DNA of 64,000 nt from Amoebidium appalachense (lineage: Eukaryota > Ichthyosporea). How positions within the stretch are numbered: the first letter of the stretch is position 1; each line of letters starts with the position of its first letter. This document shows, piece by piece, positions 23,692 through 47,564 of the stretch. The position numbers and the translations under genes are program-made. Below the pieces are notes generated by a model that was not told the origin of the DNA, did no database searches, and saw only the letters and a program-made list of their open reading frames with translations. The stretch covers positions 7,378,001-7,442,000 of the forward strand of contig CAVNZM010000011.1 in the NCBI GenBank assembly GCA_963693365.1. The letters run 5' to 3'.

Positions 23692-24626
23692 TGTTAAATT
23701 CTATAAGTATTTAGGATGTAAGCAGAGACACAGTGGTGCAGTGTGAAAACACCACAGACACACACAACAACAAAACACGGAACGATCGGAGCAGTGTACA
23801 CAACAGACATCAATGTTTAGACACGACTGAACTCAATTTATTTTGATCGCTAATAAATACCTGAAATTCCCTTAAGTTAAATCCATACATGATTTCCGAC
23901 CAGTCGGAAATCAGATCTATGTCTAAAATAACCAATCATAATTAACTGATTATTTCCCGGATAGATCCGGAGACGCGGGAACACACACCATAGGTCACAG
24001 CTATAAGAAAGAAAAGAGGTGAAGAGTAACGAGGAAAGAGGTGGTGTTTCTAACCTATCATCGGCTACAAAGACTCAGACATTTTCTGACTAAGTCCACT
24101 GATTGGATATAGTACGGCAACACACAAAACAAAAGTGGTTGACTAAGCTATGAATCATACCTGACAAGCTAAAGTGTAACCTAAGTGTTTTTCTACCAAT
24201 CAAAACATAACGAGTAATATAAATCTACTCAACGTATATTAGTGAGAGAGAAATATAATTAAATGAAAGGAAACAAGAGAAGAAAGAAAGAGAAAAGAAA
24301 AGACGAAGAAAGAGGAAAAAGAAAAGAAAGCAGGACAGAAAACACGAACAGCAAAACACAGTTATAACCGAAGATATTCATGTACACATAACATGTACAC
24401 GTGTCTCCCTCACTGGGTAGACTCGTGTACCTATAATCAGTTGCTGTAATCGATATCTAAACACACGAATATAGCCGACACAACACGATTACAAGTACTC
24501 AAATACACTGGAGATCGATGTCATAATTTACGTACAAGGAGCACATCTTTTTCATTAAGTAAATGAATGAAAACATAACACGAACTGAGAAGATCTTACA
24601 ATATGTAAATACTACGTATTATAACA
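23692..24626 (-). repeat. 5' LTR of the copia element, complete
   Basis: 935 bases with TGTTA...TAACA ends in plus-strand reading. Solo relatives with target duplications at 1757-2701 and 4561-5492 confirm the termini. Confidence 0.96.
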
Positions 24627-24682
24627 GTTATTGCTTCCAGTTCTTAAGCATTTGTGTTACAACTACGAACTGTTACACCCTT

Positions 24683-24782
24683 CCTCACACTCATATACAT
24701 ACTTAAAGATAGCTCTTCCGAGGCTCATCACGCCTCACACTCATATACATACTTAAAGATAGCTCTTCCGAGGCTCATCACT
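24683..24782. repeat. 50-bp tandem duplication
   Basis: The unit CCTCACACTCATATACATAC... occurs at 24683-24732 and 24733-24782, identical except at the final bases. Confidence 0.95.
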
Positions 24783-25128
24783 AAGTTATTGTGCAATGGG
24801 CTTCAGAAGTCCAGGAGAGATGTGCAGTGTATAGAGAGTAAGATGAACGGTTGACCTTCGTTCAATGGATTCTGAAGTTGTGTCACCACCAAGCAAGGTC
24901 CTTATAATTACTCAGTTCAACACATGATTTGGCTTACCTGTGATCCTGACTTCTTCAAGTTGGCAACCCTAGGCGTTGAATTCCTCGTCGTCTTACTCCC
25001 CTCGGTGCCGGTGGTCATGTCCGGATCCGGAATCACGAGTGGTGGCAATGTGCTCTGTCCACTGCCAGTCCAGCCAGTCTCCTCCTGTAGCAGTTGCATT
25101 AGCAGTTGCATTTGTAGCCCCTGATCAG

Positions 25129-25159
<31 letters not shown>

Positions 25160-26104
25160 AAGTGTAACGGTATCAGAGTATGGGTACGTCTATTGGCTAT
25201 GGTAGTATACTCGATTTCAGCAACCCCCTTATACCCATATAAACACACAAACACCGTGATGCAGACACTGTCAGGCAGCATGAGATTCATGTGTATGTAC
25301 CACAGTGTATAAAAGCTATACTGCCGATATAGCTCCACGTATCCGACACCTACCTGGAGTGGACGTGAAGTTAACGGATGCCGGGACACAGGCAGTATCG
25401 AAGGCGCAAGGGCGCTCGATGAAGCGTAGCGCGTTGAACCGCATGTGCAGAGGTTCATGGTTGCGGTAGAATAACCTTTCTTTTTTTTGACCTGTTCAAT
25501 ATGGCACGACATATAGGGAGCAGTGTTAATTGGGATGCGTCCTTTACATCTTCGCATTTAAACATTGCAACGGAGTACAGATCCCAAAATGTGTTTTGTC
25601 ATGAACAGTCTCGGCTTACCACCCCATCCACTCCCCCCCCTAGCATGCGCACTCCACTCCCTCCTAGGTGTCTCAGTGCTTTTGTGACTTAAACAAACTA
25701 ATAATATACTATTAAGACCCCCCAATCATTATTGCCCATACACGCAAACAATACTACGCCTACCTCAGTTGTAATGAATCACGGGGAAGATTAATGATGC
25801 TGTCCCTGCACTGGTGCCGGCAAAACGTTTGTGCCGTCAGAAAAGACGTCTCTTCAACGAAGTGATGGATCACAAGCGTGAGGTCGAGGTCTACATCAGC
25901 AAAGGCCACCCACCCATCCATTCGGTATCATTCGGGCATCATAGATATTAGAATGATAGTACCCATCCACGAACCCACCCTTCATCCAACACTATATCAG
26001 TCTGATACTCTTTTTGTTAAATTCTAATATCTGGTTATTTTAAGGTATCATAGAATGGTATCCATGTCTAGATATCATTCTGATATTGGAATAGCCCCCG
26101 AAAA

Positions 26105-26225
26105 GCCTTTCTATGGAAGTGCACGAGCCACCTCCCTCCACAACTTTCTCTTTATCCCCCCCCCCCCCCCCCCCCCCCCGTTCATCTACTCACACCCCAT
26201 TCATCCCTGCACCGTTTTGCACGGT
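26105..26225 (+). repeat. Dispersed repeat copy, inverted relative to 27365-27565
   Basis: CTATGGAAGTGCACGAGCCA, a C run, and ACACCCCATTCATCCCT appear here in order. The reverse complement of the same order, with substitutions, occurs at 27365-27565. The copies belong to the poly-C-bounded repeat group seen in introns. Confidence 0.75.
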
Positions 26226-26818
26226 CTCGAAACAAACATAGCAGAATTTGTATATCCAACAGGTCCTTTTGTGTATATATTTGGAGATATCATTCAGATA
26301 TCTAAATATATTTAGTTATCTAATATAGATATCCTAATAGATATGATACATGCATCCATGATGAGTGTAGGTAGTCCTCCGAGATTCGAATTCGAATGTA
26401 CAATGATGTTTTTGATTGTAAGGCCTTCTCTATCCTTGCTACGAGTATCTAGGGAGCCATCCGGATGGGTCACGGATGAGCATATGCTTTGCCAGTGTTT
26501 CAACGATATAGGGAGCCATCCACCGATATTTTGGATGAGCATTTATAAAACAGGAAACTTGTTAGGTCTAGCCATCTGATTTATATAACAGATGAGCACT
26601 CAGGCTGTCACCTCCCCTTCAGGTCCCCCCCCCCCCCCACCCTCCCCCTTGTTATGCAAAGTTTAACTATGTGCGTACTTTTAAATATAATTTGAGTTTT
26701 GTCCTGTACCCACTCCTAGAGCTGCCCACCATTACAGATGCCTGTCTACCACAGAGCACTGATAATGTTGAACCAGGTAGGGGTGGTGGTGGGGATGGGT
26801 GTTGTGTTGGAAGGTTGG

Positions 26819-26852
<34 letters not shown>

Positions 26853-26863
26853 TGTACATACAC

Positions 26864-29803
<2,940 letters not shown>

Positions 29804-30699
29804 CTGTAGACACAGAGTTAGCCTAACGTGCCCTCACCCCATCCTTTGTATATAGGAGTGGGGAAACTGTGTTTGTTCACCCAAGCCGTCCACCAATGAA
29901 AACCTCAACTGGTACTGCACAATTCTGTGACGTAGGTTTACGACCAATGAAATTTGCATCTGCCAGTGGCACAAATCCTTGCCATAAGCAAACCTGTTGA
30001 TTGGTGCATTTTCCCAATCCTCATTCCTATTGGTAGCCGAAGAACTTCCAGAATCATAATGTAACTCTTCAAGTTTCCATCGTACGGGACATTACCGGGT
30101 ATATAGTGCTTATTGTAACCATTATGTGGACAATTTGGGTAAATGAAAAACGTGCATATATAAGTTATAGGGCACACCTAGATGCATGCCACGTACATAC
30201 ACGAATACACCGTGACCACCATGGTTCCTCGTGGCTTAGCCGCCATGCACGCACGCGTCCCCCCCCCCCCCCCCCCCCCCCCCCCCTGCTCCGCCTGCCT
30301 CCCCCTCTCCCCCGCCGTCCCGCACACGCGGACCCACCGCCCGCAGCAGTGTCTGTTAGCTTTAAGCACGCCATGTGCATACGTGCATGTGACATACACG
30401 CACACCCATACTGCTGTGCCCGCCACGCCAGGCTCCTGTGCCCACCTGCACGCCAGCCTCCCGGCCTCCTGCGCACGCGGACCCACCGCCCCGCAGCAGT
30501 GTTGTTAGCTTTAAACACAACACATGCATATTCACATATAATTACCCAGAAACCTGGGTAGTTTTGACTGTTTGGAGTTTATTCCGTCACCCTTCTCTCT
30601 GTTACAAACTGATATTTCTTCTGGGTGAATCTGGGTAGTAAAATAGCCATATATATATATATATGTTCTGCATTGGCAAAACTCCGAGTCTGTGTTAAA
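29804..30699. other. Intergenic or 5' region of the leucine-rich-repeat gene
   Basis: No exon recognised. It contains repeat R2 copy 2 (30002-30171), poly-C (30259-30286) and two related GC-rich segments (30321-30385 and 30471-30532, both with GCGGACCCACCGCCC and TTAGCTTTAA). An ATATAT run lies at 30650-30662. Confidence 0.6.
30002..30171 (+). repeat. Dispersed repeat R2, copy 2
   Basis: Matches 7386-7600 in the same orientation (see that entry), with a shorter middle. Confidence 0.85.
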
Positions 30700-31816
30700 A
30701 AATCGATTGGAGAAGTCTCACGGTGTGGTGAAGCCGCAGCCATAGCAACCTGGTGACGTCACGCAATACAGCAGCGGTGCGCAACAGGAATGCGGATAGT
30801 GTGTGGGAAAAGGCGCACGTACAGCAACGCAATGGCAGCAACCGACAAAACGTGACGTCAGGAGAGCAGGGTAAAACGACAAGCACGCTTCCGTAAAATT
30901 ACACGACGGAAAATAGGCAGCACTACAGCAAGTAAAATTAAACATGCAAATAACAAAAATAGCGCAGAAAACAACGGAGAATCTTAAATGCAAAACACTA
31001 AGAACAGCAACAACAACGCATGCACCAGCGAAGCACAACCCAAAAGCAGCTAAGCCAGCGAAAGTGCACAGAAAACACTGGAATGACAAGGGTCCCGGGA
31101 CACGATTGGTGAACAGAAAAAGCAACTTAAAATAGATCTACGCCGCAATGATTGGTGGCACACAGAGTTCCGAGCCACGGCCTGGCCAAAAGAGCGACCG
31201 CGCTGATTGGTTATAATACACGATAGCAAGTGGCGTCCGACTGGCTTGTGGCGAGGAGGGTAAAGGTGTAAACCTTTTTCCGATGATGTAGGTCGCAGAA
31301 AAGCAGAGGGGGAAAAGAAAAAAAAAAAAGAAAGCGATAAAAAAAGAGACGAAAAACGACAACAAAAATAAACAGTAAAGAATAGTAACACAAAAGCAAA
31401 GCACGAAAAAGGCGCACGCAAGCGTTTCTCTGCAGGGCAATGCACACACGGGAAGTGCAAGAGGGTGTATGCGTACCAAAAGTGTGCTGTGCACGCTGAA
31501 GCAGAGGTGCTTACGAAAGCGGGTAACAAAGACAGAAAAATAATAAAAATAATAAAGGAACATGCATTGCCAAGACACAAGAGGAAACTTTGAAGAAAGA
31601 AGCATAGAGAGGGAACACAAAGTGGTAAGCGGCTAGCGGGCGCACACACACCCGGGGCCCATAACGGGCAAGCGCGAGCCAACTAGCAGCGCCGGAATAG
31701 GTCGGCGAACTGGCGAAACGACGCGAGCAGAGCAAAACCAGGGAAACGTGCCTGGGTTGAAACCCATAAGCCAAGAGGTCTTCAACCGTTACAGGAAGGA
31801 ACAAACTCTGCTACCA
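30700..31816. other. Strand-asymmetric, T-poor region with no gene assigned
   Basis: For over 1 kb the plus strand is rich in A and poor in T, with AACA, GCAA and AAAA words. The complementary strand therefore shows long Phe/Leu/Cys/Ser frames (31050-31682 and 30718-31125) that I regard as compositional. An A-rich sense strand is common in retroelement internal regions, but no retroelement domain is visible. Confidence 0.55.
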
Positions 31817-32033
31817 TGCCTAAGCTAGTGGTACGTGGGACTAAGGAACAAGAGGGAAAAAAGGGGAGCGAGGCACTTAGTGTGAGGGACGGTGACGGGA
31901 CACACACAGAGCTGCCGAGAGTCTGTATTGGGCCTGTGCAAGTTGTGAGAGCGATGGCCAATCTGGCTGCCGTGAGCCGGGTGCGCCTGCCTATACCCCA
32001 GTCCGGGCAAGGTCACGTGATCTCGCTCGGGCA
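31817..32033. repeat. Dispersed repeat R1, intact copy with empty LTR insertion site
   Basis: TGCCTAAGCTAGTGGTACG at 31817-31835 is the uninterrupted version of the site filled by the solo LTR at 1757-2701. The rest matches 2707-2907 with scattered changes. It ends where the coiled-coil exon array's intron-like repeat begins (GTGATAATCCGAC at about 32037). Confidence 0.9.
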
Positions 32034-32116
32034 GGAGTGATAATCCGACAAAATGCCAAAACCGACAAAATCGACCGAAAGGGCGGTGGTGGTGGTGGTG
32101 GTGGTGGTGGTGGCCG

Positions 32117-32152
<36 letters not shown>

Positions 32153-32216
32153 AAAGGAAAACCCAATAAAATATGTCACAGGGTGTGGGGTGCATGGAGG
32201 GAAAGGGCGCGGGGGT

Positions 32217-32259
<43 letters not shown>

Positions 32260-32264
32260 AGCAC

Positions 32265-32370
32265 CTGCTGTGCCTGCTCGAGCTGCTGCTTGAGCTGGGC
32301 TGTGCCTGCTCGAGCTGCTGCTTGAGCTGGGCTATGGCCTCCGGATCGGCATTCTCCTGCGTGTTGTGTT

Positions 32371-32401
<31 letters not shown>

Positions 32402-33012
32402 GGGGGAGGGGGAGGCATAAGACACGGGGGAGTGATAATCGGATTGATAATCCGACATTATGCGTGTCCAAATTATGCGTGTACAAGCACAGGACATGCC
32501 TACAAGAAGACTTTCTATCATGAAGGAAAAATTGACACAAACTTTGATTAGAGGGCAAAAGGCGGGGGGGAGGGGGAGGGGGGAGGAGGGGACTGTGCAC
32601 CTGCTCCAGCTGCGTAAGCAGCTTGCAAGCTGTGTCCTCCTGTGCTGCACAAGCCCTTGCCAGGATCTCCTCTGTATTAGCCTTCTCCTGTGTGTGGGGT
32701 TGTGTATGTGGGGGGGGGGAGGCATAAGACACTGCCAGTGGGGAGTGATAATCGGAGTGATAATCCGACATATACGTGTCCAAAGTATGCGTGTACAAGC
32801 ACAGGACACTGCATACAAGAAAACATGCCCTCATGAAGGAAAAATTGACAAAATAGAGGGAAGGGGCGGGGGGATGGTGGTGGTGGGGGGGGGGGGGGGG
32901 GGGGGGGGGGGACTGCACCCGCTGCGCCTGCTCGACCTGCTGCTATAGCCGTGTGGCTTCGTTCTGCCCGGGCCATTTCCTCCTTGGTGGCCTCCTCTGC
33001 TTGGGCCTTCTC
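32265..33012 (-). CDS. Array of duplicated coiled-coil exons, partly degenerate
   Basis: Three exon-like units on the minus strand are separated by homologous introns. Unit 2 (32687-32601) is cleanest: 29 codons, phase 0 to 0, beginning EKANTEEILARACAAQ and ending QLEQ, between a CACAG acceptor and a GTGCAC donor. Unit 3 (32356-32265) begins ENADPEAIAQLKQQLEQAQ, but a 32-bp tandem duplication inside it destroys the frame; without it the exon would be 60 bases, phase 0. Unit 1 (33012-32919) begins EKAQAEEATKEEMARAE but lacks a clear acceptor AG. The Glu/Lys/Ala/Gln-rich, heptad-compatible sequence implies a coiled coil. The two introns (32918-32688, 32600-32357) share GTGATAATC words, TGCGTGTACAAGCACAGGAC, and GAAGGAAAAATTGACA. 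No flanking gene ends are seen, so expression is uncertain. Confidence 0.6.
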
Positions 33013-33660
<648 letters not shown>

Positions 33661-34596
33661 TTCTATTGTAGCTCTATAGGTTTAAACCGTGCACAAGTAT
33701 ATTCATGCAATGCCATATGTCCATCGGCGCGTTTACTCTGGAGCCCCACACATCCAAGCTCATGATGTAAGCCCCATGCCTGCAAGTGCCCAAACACACT
33801 ACTGCACCACCAGAGCAGTGATGATGAGTGCACACCTGTCCCCACGGCCTCAGCACGGGGGTCCCGGGAGATCGGTGCTGGCCTGACCGCGGCCGGAAAT
33901 GTAAAACACGAACGTTGCGTTCCGTACATTTGTGCCACACAGTGGGTGGCACATTCCGTCCTCAAATTTTCTGATTTGTGCTCTTGAGGTCGAACGCCAA
34001 CGTGGCAGCAGCTGCAAAAGCCCATAAACAGACAGGAGATCAACAAGTTAATGGCCAGCACACAGTCTATGGCTCCTAGTTTGCGCTGGAACAGCGATAG
34101 TATATGTGCAAGAAGGAGGTGCCTCAGGTGCACCGGGCACACAGCCATGTGCTCGCATGCATTGAGCTCGGCCATGGCGAAAAAACATTGCTGCAGTTGT
34201 ACGGGCCCTTTTCTAAAAAGAAGCGGCGGGTTAATGAGGATCTCAAATTGTTTAACGGAAAGGCGAAAATAATTGTTGGATAACGAATCGTGGTGCAAAA
34301 TAGAAGTTAAGAGAAATAAGGTAATGACATCTGTCGAATCATTCTACGTTTAAAGCTTATCTGGTAGCAGAAAACCAAATATGGTTTTAATGTGCTGCCA
34401 TTAACGAATGGCCCATCGATTTGAGACATCTTGTTTTGGCGGCCGTGGGATGATTCGAACCCAGCAGCAGAAAACTTTGCAGGAGCCCGGCCATGCCCCT
34501 CACTTCCGGAACTCTCCAAAAAAAAAAAAAAAAAAAAAAAAAAAAAGCACACACTTTCTCAGCTAGCGGTACCCACTATGCCACGGTGCTGACAAA

Positions 34597-34597
<1 letters not shown>
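33661..34597. other. Unassigned interval with one unrecognised open frame
   Basis: A minus frame of 211 codons (33663-34298) is free of simple repeats but matches no family I know, lacks recognised motifs and has no splice support. I do not call it a gene. At 34442-34463 and 34569-34583 the minus strand has B-box-like GGTTCGAATC and A-box-like TGGCATAGTGGGT words, split by an A/T run of about 28 bases. See the rejected list. Confidence 0.4.
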
Positions 34598-34671
<74 letters not shown>

Positions 34672-35067
34672 AGTCCCCTTCTCGACAGTTGGTCGCATGC
34701 TCGATGGTTGCACAAGCACACACTCGCACACACACACCGGTCGGCGCACACGCACGCACACAAGCACGAACGCGCACGCACGCACGCACGCACGCAACAC
34801 GCACGCACGCACGCACGAACGCACGCACGCGCGCACGCACGCACGCACGCACGCACGCGCGCGCGCGCATGCACACGCGCACACATGCATGCACGAAAAA
34901 AAAACATAAACACACATAGGTGCACACACACACACGCGCGCGCGCGCACGCACACGCGCGCACACACGCACACAATACACATGCACGCACACACACCCAC
35001 ACACGTACACGCACAGACACACACACACCCCCATGAACACACAACACACACACACATACACACACAG
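34598..35067. repeat. Giant poly-C and (ACGC)n/(AC)n block
   Basis: A near-pure C run of about 74 bases (34598-34671), then about 330 bases of ACGC and AC repeats that end in CACACAG at the acceptor of the first amidohydrolase exon. Confidence 0.95.
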
Positions 35068-43207
<8,140 letters not shown>

Positions 43208-44420
43208 AATGCATTTTTGGCGGGTTTGTCCCGGTTAAAAAAAAAAAAAAAAAAAAAAAAATCTCCACACCTATGCCGTCACTTTTTGGGTGGCTGTGAG
43301 TACTGTACGTACGTAAACCCTCAGAGGCCCAATACCAACTGCACGTACACATTGGGCCGGTATTACAAGCATATGAAATGAGCTCCCGGGAATATTCTCA
43401 TTATTAGTAACCGATTGTTTGATTTTAGCAAAAACGTTTCACTGACAGGCTGCAGTTCTTGAGGCATGTGTAGTATAGCTACAGAAAAGCAATTTGCCGA
43501 CTCGACAGGGAATGAACATTTCATGGCGATGGTGCGTGGGGTGCTATCGGCTTTTTTAATTTATTTTTAATTATTTTTATTTTTTTTGGTGGAGGGGGGA
43601 GGGGAGGGGGAGGGGAGGAGCAGGGGGGAGGGGGGGAGGGTATGTGGGGGCGGGGCGGCGGGGGAGGCTCGAGAAGATGTTTAGAAGTGTGTGAGTGTGT
43701 GGTTGGTTTTTTTTTTTGGTGGTGATGGTGGGGCTGAGGGGAGGGGGGTATAGTCTGATCTTAAGTAAAGCACACAAGGAAGCACAATATCGAAGGCATG
43801 CCTTCAGCGATTTGGTTCGAGTATTTATCATTTTAAGCACCTTCGATGTTGCTGACCTTTGAATTTATTAGGGGTTCTAAAGAATTGAAACGAGCATTGT
43901 CGGTCTTTAGGTCACACCGTATGGCCACGACACAGCATAGATGAAATGTTGCCTCAACTCCCCCCCCCCCCCCCCCCCCCCCCTCTCCCCCCTCCACCCC
44001 CCCGTCCCTACACACACACACACACACCTGCCCACTCAAACACCATCCATTCTAGCCCTAAAGCATCTGCAAACAAGAACACAGCTGTACATAACTATCA
44101 TGCACACGCACGCCCACACATCCACACACATGCAGAAACGTGCACGCACACGCGGGAGCACAAGCGCGTGCGCACACACACAAGCACACATAATACATAA
44201 TAATATAGCCCAGGGGAACTCTGACGAACTACAATTAACTTTTGAATCACGGGAGCAGACTGATACTATGAATAAAGCGGCGCCGCAGCAGTAAATCTTC
44301 ATGTGACTTCCAGCCAGCATCCACATGGCCAATTCGATCAAGTCTTCACAAAAACTATGAAAGTTAGACTTCTTGACGGTGGTTGTGGGTGGGTGGGGGG
44401 GGGGGGGGGGGGGGGGGGGG
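43208..44420. other. Region downstream of the amidohydrolase; nothing recognised
   Basis: It starts with 3' flank including an A run at 43237-43260, then ordinary sequence, G-rich sequence (43590-43670), poly-C (43961-43982) and AC-rich sequence. No coding signal. Confidence 0.6.
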
Positions 44421-44792
44421 GTCGATTGGCTTGCGAAAATGGGGGGGGGGGGGGGGGGGGGGGAGAGGAGGGGGTAGTACATGGGGGGGAAGGGGGGGGG
44501 GGGGGGGGGAGGGGGAGGGATTTGTGTGAAAAAATGGGGGGCGTTTTTTTTTTTTTTGGGGGGGGGGGGGACCGATTACACCGCCAATCCATAATCATCT
44601 TTGTGTTTTTACATCACACCACATTACGAATAAACGAATCTATGTATGAACGAGACTCTCTAACCGTATCCGCCATATAGGCTACTAGTAGTTGGTGTTT
44701 TTGCGGTCCTAACACCGGAAGGGACTCTTGTATGTTGCCGCAGGCGACAGCCTACTAGACAAAGTAGTAGTGATCGAGTGGAACACCTAGGT

Positions 44793-44828
<36 letters not shown>

Positions 44829-45018
44829 GGGGGGGGTAGGCCGGGGAGAGGCCGGGGGGGTTGATTGGCGTGCAAAGCCAGAGTGACTGTCACGGTATTT
44901 GGAGGAAGGGATAAGGGGTGGGTTGGGTGGCTGGTGGGGGTACGGTGGGGGTCGAGCGGCTTGAAGAAAAGGTCGTGTATTGCCAGCGCGCCACAGTGTA
45001 CATGTGTGGATGGGTGGG

Positions 45019-45053
<35 letters not shown>

Positions 45054-45432
45054 GCAGGTTGATTCGCATGAAAAACAAGTGTTTGTATTTGCCGATAGGT
45101 GGGGGGGGGGGGGGGGGGGGGGAGGGGGGGAGGAGGGGGGAGGCCTTGTGTGTGGGGGGGAGGGGGAGGGGTGGGAAAGCAGGGTTGATTAGCATGGAAA
45201 GAAAAAGTTTTTGTATTTGCCGGTGGGTGGCCCGGGGGGGGGGGAGAGGGGGGAGACCTTGTGGTCGGGGGGGGGGAGGGGGGGGGGGGGGGAGGGGGAA
45301 GAGGGGCCTGATACTACATAGGGTGATAATCAATCATGGTCATGTACTTGGGACGGTAGCGGCGACGAGGCCTGCTAGTAGGGAGAATCGGGGGACCGTG
45401 GGGGGGGGGATGAGGGGCTTGGGTGTGTGTGT

Positions 45433-45472
<40 letters not shown>

Positions 45473-45510
45473 GATTGGTGTTAAGGGCAAGGGTATGTAT
45501 TTGGCCGGGG

Positions 45511-45543
<33 letters not shown>

Positions 45544-45560
45544 TTGGCGTAAAATTGCGG
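44421..45560 (+). repeat. Array of diverged units separated by poly-G
   Basis: Units resembling GGTTGATTGGCATGAAAA...GTTTGTATTTGCCGGTGG recur at about 44421, 44858, 44950, 45056, 45183, 45470 and 45541, each bordered by G runs of 15-45 bases. Some keep only the first half. The array covers over 1 kb and has no open frame of interest. Confidence 0.75.
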
Positions 45561-46055
45561 TGGAAACAAGGTGAATATTCGTATATGCAGTATACCAGGT
45601 CGTGCAAGATTATTACTAACAGGTCGACACGTGCACCTGCACACGTGTTTTTTTTTCTTCTTCTTTTTTTTCCCTCCCACCTTTTGTACTTTCCTTCTTG
45701 TTTCCATGGCAATCATCAACCTCTCGTCCCAAACAACTCCGAGACTTACACAAACAAGATTTCAATGTGACACACATCCTGCAGCACAATGGGTTTTTAG
45801 GCCCATTTAATATCCCTTTTTAGTCAGTTAAAAATTTAAAATTTCCGTTCGATGTGTATCTCGCCAATCACAAAGCGTAAATCACGTCAGGTCTGATCAG
45901 GGCCCGGATTCCTGAAGGGTGAACCCCTTTAACAGCCACACAAAATAGCCATTATGCATATGGACGGTGCTGTTGTGCACGTGTGTGTGTGTGAGGTCTA
46001 GGGTGTGTGGGTGCGTAATAATAATTAAGTGTTGGTGAGTGGCCATAGGTGAGGG

Positions 46056-46091
<36 letters not shown>

Positions 46092-46196
46092 GGGGGAGGG
46101 AGGGAGAGTTGGGTACAGGTGGGTATGGGGTTCGGAGTTTTTGGGATGGTTGGGTGGGCCTGGGTGGGTGGGTGGGTGAGTGGGTGGGTGGGGGAG

Positions 46197-46228
<32 letters not shown>

Positions 46229-47564
46229 AGGAGAGGCCACACACAAAAACACATGGGTACCAGAAAGTTTCCGGCCAATACGTTGTGCTGAAAAAGCCCA
46301 GGCCAGGCGTGTTTTTTTTGTTTTGTTTACATGGTATGTAGGTGTGGTTTGCCTTATTAGGCTATAAACATAGAACTTAGCCTCAAATTGATATGTATTA
46401 TTATATTATGTTGGCACAGACAGAATTTTTTTTTGGTATCTCAATAGTCGATCTCAAATGTCGATTATCACACCATATAGCTATACGGTACAAGAAACAT
46501 TTTAGCATAATTCCGACAACATTAGTCTTGCCTATATATCTGCATTGGATTATGTTCTTACATTAATTATGTGCCGTGTTTTTTTACTAAGAACCGCCAG
46601 CTCGGGTTAGGGCAAGGCATGGACCTGATCCCACCAGCTTCACTAGACCATAGCAATCCATGATTCTAAATATATATGTTTTGAAAACCCATTGTGACAA
46701 GCACCAGTGACTATCTTTACATACAATTAGTGTAGTGTATGTGAAGTGAAATTTCGAAAACTGTTACGCGCATACGTTCGGCTGGCAGCCCCAGGAACCT
46801 TCAAGCACAAAGAGAGGGAGGGGAGATGAGATGGGGGGGGGGGGGGGGGGGGGGGGGGGGGTAATTTCATTCTGCTGACCTATGCATATCTAGAACGACC
46901 TTTCTTCTTAAGGGGAAAAAAAAAAAAAAAAAGAAGAAAAAAAGAAACCGTTCAAGTGTACATTTGCACTGATACTTCCGTCCTACAAAACGTGCAAGAA
47001 AGAGCTAGTAAAAACAGAGGGGGAAAAGGCGTAAGAAAGTCTTACGAAACTGAAGGGAATGCCAAGATCCACCAGGAAGGAAAACAACCCTCCCTCCCCC
47101 CCCCCCCCCCCCCCCCCAAACAAAAATAAAAAAAAATAAAAATAAAAATAAAAAATCTTAGGAGACAAACCCGACTAGAGCGGTACAGAGCGTACAATGT
47201 CAACAAGTTGAGACAAATCCTGGGGCTGTTACCAAAACATTGATATGGAAAGAACACGCGCAACAGGGGAGGCTGGGAGAGGGGTGGTGGTGGAGGAGGA
47301 GGTGGTTGGTGGTGGTGGTGGGTGGGGGAGAAGTGGATGTGGGGGTAGGGGGGGTGGAGATAGAGAAAGAACAGGCGAAGAGATAGAAAGGAGGAGAATA
47401 TGGGGGGAGGAGAGGGGGGGGAGGGGGGAACGACAACGAGAGAAAAGTAATATTAGTGATATCATCCTGATGGAAGCATATTCGGCACACCACGCATCAA
47501 ACCAAACACATCCAAAAAGACATTAGTATACATCATACAGAATGCCGCTTGCCTGCCGTGTCAG
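45561..47564. other. Intergenic region; nothing recognised
   Basis: G runs (46057-46090, 46201-46228, 46832-46861), an A-rich stretch (46916-46945), poly-C (47097-47117) and about 600 bases of AT-rich sequence (46270-46800) without coding signal. I see no RNA gene. Confidence 0.6.

Larger units (their letters stand above)
18090..24626 (-). mobile_element. Ty1/copia LTR retrotransposon, nearly complete
   Basis: On the minus strand the order is: complete 5' LTR (24626-23692), primer-binding region, Gag-Pol frame (23629-19221), noncoding spacer with poly-G, polypurine tract (18795-18785), and 3' LTR (18784 down to about 18090, distal part missing). The order protease, integrase, reverse transcriptase, RNase H is the Ty1/copia order. 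The two LTRs are nearly identical where both exist, so the insertion is young. The distal 3' LTR is lost, so the target duplication cannot be tested. Two solo LTRs of the same family (1757-2701, 4561-5492) show the family has been repeatedly active here. Confidence 0.96.
24627..26863. other. Intergenic region with no assigned gene
   Basis: It holds a 50-bp tandem duplication (24683-24782), poly-C runs (25130-25156, 26158-26179, 26627-26638), an AT-rich stretch rich in GATATC and TATCAT words (25910-26350), and repeat copies described separately. A minus frame at 24917-25111 and a plus frame on its opposite strand are unrecognised. I see nothing else supportable. Confidence 0.6.

Noticed and set aside
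30718-31682. Minus-strand hydrophobic frames of 135 and 210 codons
   Set aside because: The plus strand is T-poor there, so stop codons are rare on the complement and Phe/Leu/Ser/Cys codons abound. No domain or start context was found.
33663-34298. 211-codon minus-strand frame
   Set aside because: No recognisable motif, no splice sites and no homologous copy in the window. I could not support it beyond length.
34440-34593. tRNA-like gene on the minus strand (A-box-like TGGCATAGTGGGT and B-box-like GGTTCGAATC)
   Set aside because: The boxes are about 120 bases apart with an A/T homopolymer between them, and no cloverleaf forms. At most it is a tRNA-derived SINE fragment.
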